A stretch of 64,000 bases of DNA from Centrapalus pauciflorus (taxonomy: Eukaryota > Streptophyta > Magnoliopsida > Asterales > Asteraceae). The stretch's first letter is position 1. Each line of letters starts with the position of its first letter. Position numbers and translations under genes: made by a program. Below are positions 60,330 through 64,000 of this stretch, piece after piece. The notes under the pieces were generated by a model. It was not told where the DNA came from and made no database searches. It was given only the letters and a program-made list of their open reading frames with translations. The DNA lies in contig JAANYP010004670.1 in assembly GCA_020465985.1 (NCBI GenBank), positions 116,075-180,074 on the forward strand, written 5' to 3'.

Positions 60330-62630
60330 CTATTAGACTCATTAAAAATCAATAAACTTGGGTAAATTCAAAATTTGTTTTATTTTGTACTTGATTAAAT
60401 ACAAAATCTAACACAATTAAATTTCCACAATTTAATAAAATTAAAAGTAAACAAAGTAATAAATAGAGATTCGAAAGTAACAGATTCGAAGTGTCCATAT
60501 TCGAGTGTAATGGACAGATCGAAGAGTACCCTTTTTCGAGTCTAATGGACAGATTCGAATCATGGTCATCTCGAATCTAATGACAGATTCGAGAAACCCA
60601 TAAACAGATTCGAAAGTCCTGGAATAGACGAAGCCCCGACGTCTGATTTTTCACAACTAAAACCCACGATTTTACCCCATTTTGAACTGGTAAATCACAT
60701 AGCATTAGTTCAACTAGGGGCTAATCAATAGATTTATGCCTTTTATTGTCTTTTATAGGTCCAAGTTAAGACAAAGGGCCTGGAGAACTAACAGGCAAAA
60801 CTGGATGTTCGACTATAAACTGCATAATTATAACAAAAAATTGTGTATAACAACTACACAAATTGTATATCCGGTGAATTATACTAGAAGTGGCTGTCGA
60901 AATCGAACACACACGTCTTTAAAGTCGACAAACATGTCGTTTTAGGAGAGAAACGGTAGACGACGAGACAGTTCGAATCTCCAATATAGATTCGAGAGTA
61001 TAGATTTCGAACACAGTAAGTGTAAATGACTTCACTGTGATCACTATTTAAACCAACCTCGAGTCTAGTGTAGATTCGAATCTACTGACAGATTCAAGCT
61101 CTTACTGGCTTCGAGTATCGTCTTAGATTCGAAACCCCAATACTTAGAAAAATTTTCGAAAATTTGAAATAAATCACTTTCTCAACGTTTTTCTACCGGT
61201 ATCGCAACCCGATAAACTATGCCACATTCTTTTACCCTAGAGCTCAAGAGATTTCACGCATTGTTTATTTATCCAACTTTGAATGCCCCCACGTAACTTT
61301 TGACCATTTACCTTAAGTAAAATAATAACTAAACTAAATAAATAAAATAAAACTGAGGTAAAATTAAAAATAAAATAAAATTATAAAATAACAAAAATAA
61401 AAATAAGAATACGAGAATAAAATTTTAACCAAAAATTTAGTCATAGACGTAAGCTGAACTTAAGAATTTACAAGCTAATGCGAATTACAACAACATATTT
61501 GATGGTATAGTCTAGAAAGGTTCAATCAGATAGCGCTGTTGATTACTAACTTTCAGTACTTAAACTTTCATCAACCTAGAATTGTTGATTCCTTTGATTT
61601 TTTGGTTGTGGACAAACCTACTTTAGCCAATGTGGTGAGTTAACCCTGTTAAAAATATACATTTCGGAATTCCCTTGGCCTTTTTATTTATCAGGAATTA
61701 TCTTACGGACTCAACATAGACATACGTTTTATGTCAAAGGCACCCACAACACAAAGATAAAGTCTATACTTGTAGGTATTTGCAACTTTCTTTACAAAGA
61801 CACACATCGGACACAGTCTGTATTTTCATACAACAAAGTGTCTTCGTTTGACTGAAGGTTTATTTTTAAGTTAGACAGATAGCGGTGACAGGTCTGACGA
61901 CGTACAACAAAGCGACTGTTTGCTAACCCGAATCTAAACGAGTCAACATGTCTGTACTTACGTACAACAGAGTTGCATGTTTCGACTCTCGTTTGTATAT
62001 GATTTTTCTATTCATTCTCCATTTTAAGATGTATTTGATGTTTCCATACCTCCCCAGAAAGTTGCATACCTCAATTTAGACCTCAAAGTTTGGTGTCTTG
62101 TACAAGAAAATTAAGACGCGATTTGGTTCGTACATCTAAGTTAGTCGACACGCTTGGACTTTTTTCAGAATATTTTCATTAGCTTGAGATTCCTATATGT
62201 ATTAGCCTACCAAATCCTACAACACATCAAACTAAATAAGTATAAACAATCAGAAGTTTAGTTTCATTGTAAAGCCTAAACACTTAGAGTCTGTAAGACG
62301 GTGCTATTTTCTCACTGTTGAACCTATGAATCTAGGACTTAACTCCTTTCTGTATTCTCTTCTTCTTTTTTTTATTTTTGTAATTTCTCTCTTTTTCTTT
62401 GTTTTTTCATAAGAAAAAGCAGTAACAGTAGCTAACCTACTGACTTACTCAAAATAGACACCTTACTAAAATTAGAAACTTAACTAAAAATTAGAAACGT
62501 ACTAAAAATTAGAACTTACTAAAAATAGCAAACTTCCTAACTTAGCAGCCTACTTTAAGAAGAAATACTACGACTCTAAAAGAAAATAAACTTACTATAC
62601 TAAGGTCAAATTACTCTGGTTGCGCTGTCC
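60330..62630 (-). other. Degenerate spacer of the right-hand Copia element
   Basis: No supported ORF. AGATTCGAA and related motifs cluster at 60465-60620 and 60970-61130, as in the LTR. The rest is AT-rich. Confidence 0.5.
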
Positions 62631-62639
62631 ATTCAGTTT

Positions 62640-63995
62640 GAATTAAAACTCAAACGTGCTTTTCAAACGATTTGGTAAATACAATCTGCATTATATGCTT
62701 AGTTAGCCACCTTTTACCAGTTTTTGCATTAAGTTCTTTAAGCACAAATCACGAATAAAATGAATGGCCTTATGTCTATGTGCTTGTTTTACTGTGTTTA
62801 ACTGGATTATTAGTTATAGCAATTGTAGTTGATTGTGTCATCCTAATAGGATTTGAGTGTAAGCCAAACGTAATCCCCGCAATTGTTGTGTATCCACAGA
62901 ACATGTTGCAGCACACTACCGGCAAACCAACTACTCGGCCTCGCACGTCGACACGGCTACCGCTGTTGTTTCTTGCATTGGCCAGGATACCAATCTCCCA
63001 GCTAGGAACTGAACAACCTCCAGTTGTTGATTTGCCGCGTCAAGCTGGATCCTTTGTAGTCAGGATCCGTGAAAGCCTCCAACTCTAGATCTCCCTCCGC
63101 GTGATACCAGTATCCCGCTTCGGTTTCGACTTGAGGTATGTAGAATCCACTTCACAGCCTTCACTAGGCTCTCCCTGCACTCTTCGGATTCGCTTGAAAA
63201 CCTAGCACAAATACACAACAGCAAACATTATGTCAGGTCCCCTGGAAGCAGTTACATAAATCATAGTGGACCCAATCATGGCCCGATATAAGTCGGATTC
63301 CAATCGGTAATCACTTTCAGTACCGGCCCGAGATGGTGTTCACTTGACATCGGCGTTGCTGAAGTGGGCAGTCACTTTGTTCCCTCCATCCCAAACCTTC
63401 TAATAGGTAGAACCACTTAGTTGAGAGATAAACATACCCGTCTTCTTTTGGTGGTCAACTGTAACCCTAAAAAGAAATTCCACTCCCCATAAGCACTCAT
63501 CTCGAACTTAATTATCACTTTTCGAAATCTTTGCACTCTGTTCTCTGTGATCCAAAATGATAATCATCGACGTAGCAAAAATTGGACCAGATAACGTGTT
63601 CCACCTCTCCTCTCACGACAATAGAGTCCTATCTATTCCTACCCTTTCAAACACGTTTTCTAAAAGATGGTGTGGATAAAGTCTCATACCCACGCCCTAG
63701 TGCCTGATGTAATCCATAAAGAGCCTTAATCTAACGATGATACTCGATCAGGCTAGTATTTGGATCTGTAAATCCGGGCGGTGTTTCTACATACAACCAA
63801 CTTCCTTCACTTTCCATACAGGAAAGCACTCTTAACGTCCAGTTGATATACCTTAAAGCCTTGAAGGCAGGCAAACGCTAAGAAACAACCTAATGGCTTC
63901 AAGCCTTGCTACTCTCGGTGCAAAAACTTCGTTGTACTCGATTCCCCTCCTCTTGTGTATGAAACCCTTTAAACTAATCCTCGCATTGTTGGCGC
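62640..63995 (-). pseudogene. Reverse transcriptase and RNase H of the right-hand Copia element
   Basis: Many frameshifts. Readable RT pieces near the edge are RGIEYNEVFAPRVARLEAIR and YQLDVKSAFLYG (63960-63800), the Copia RT core, and LHQALGRGYETL (about 63680). The RNase H part shows KRDTGI near 63100, FTDPDY-like and STTGGC pieces (63080-63010), STCEAE (about 62940) and FTKSFEKH (about 62670). The catalytic YVDD is not found intact. The N-terminal pol is outside the window. Confidence 0.7.
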
Positions 63996-64000
63996 GTTGA

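Larger units (their letters stand above)
56628..64000 (-). mobile_element. Copia LTR retrotransposon, SIRE-like, cut by the window edge
   Basis: On the minus strand the order is RT and RNase H (from the right edge to about 62640), a long spacer, a post-pol extra ORF (60320 to about 58740), PPT and 3' LTR. The left target duplication would be AAGAA (56623-56627); the other side is outside the window. All frames are degenerate. The layout matches the element at 1-3906 in opposite orientation. Confidence 0.8.

Noticed and set aside
62780..63088. 102-codon plus-strand frame with a hydrophobic start
   Set aside because: It is antisense to the Copia RNase H region, which carries recognisable motifs on the minus strand.

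Overview
The window looks like a repeat-dominated intergenic block of a plant nuclear genome. I see no intact host gene, rRNA, tRNA or CRISPR array. The plant assignment rests on SIRE-type Copia elements with an extra domain after pol, a chromodomain Gypsy element, a Tat-lineage Gypsy element with two RNase H domains, CACTA, MULE, hAT and Helitron ends, and fragments of plant nuclear genes (a mitochondrial carrier, a BRR2-type helicase, possibly an OVATE-family protein). The SIRE extra domain and the recurring 'aaattacacaaatggtccctgtgg' type of terminus suggest Asteraceae, but that is inference.

Layout, left half. 1-3906 is the 3' end of a Copia element (+). 4240-5520 is an LTR-like fragment with a TA microsatellite at its left. 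5641-9683 is a CACTA element carrying a Helitron end and a captured carrier-gene fragment. 11728-19887 is a complete but dead chromodomain Gypsy element (+, TSD ATATA). It abuts a 120-bp TA tract, in which a second complete Gypsy element of the Tat lineage sits at 20009-30988 (-, TSD ATATC). The Tat element carries a degenerate antisense ORF between pol and its 3' LTR.

Layout, right half. 31.6-37.4 kb holds Helitron sequence. 37.7-51.8 kb is a run of seven palindromic (foldback/MITE-like) elements, two of them 2.7 kb long, most of the others separated by TA microsatellites. One is split by a young, gag-only Copia element (44012-49087, -, TSD AAGTA). 51916-55622 joins an isolated Gypsy 3' LTR to a second copy of the 5' part of the Tat element, including 29 bp of its host flank. 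A MULE-type terminus at 55623 is followed by two host gene fragments. A third Copia element (-) starts at 56628 and runs out of the window.

Every element-encoded protein region examined is interrupted by stops or frameshifts, so these are relics, although LTRs, primer-binding sites and polypurine tracts are well preserved. The most unusual signal is a set of five hairpins just after the gag-like ORF of the 44-49 kb Copia element. Their loop core is constant while the stem sequence changes on both sides together. Other points of interest are the microsatellite-separated foldback cluster, the antisense ORF with a G-box upstream, and the duplicated Tat segment that carries its host flank.
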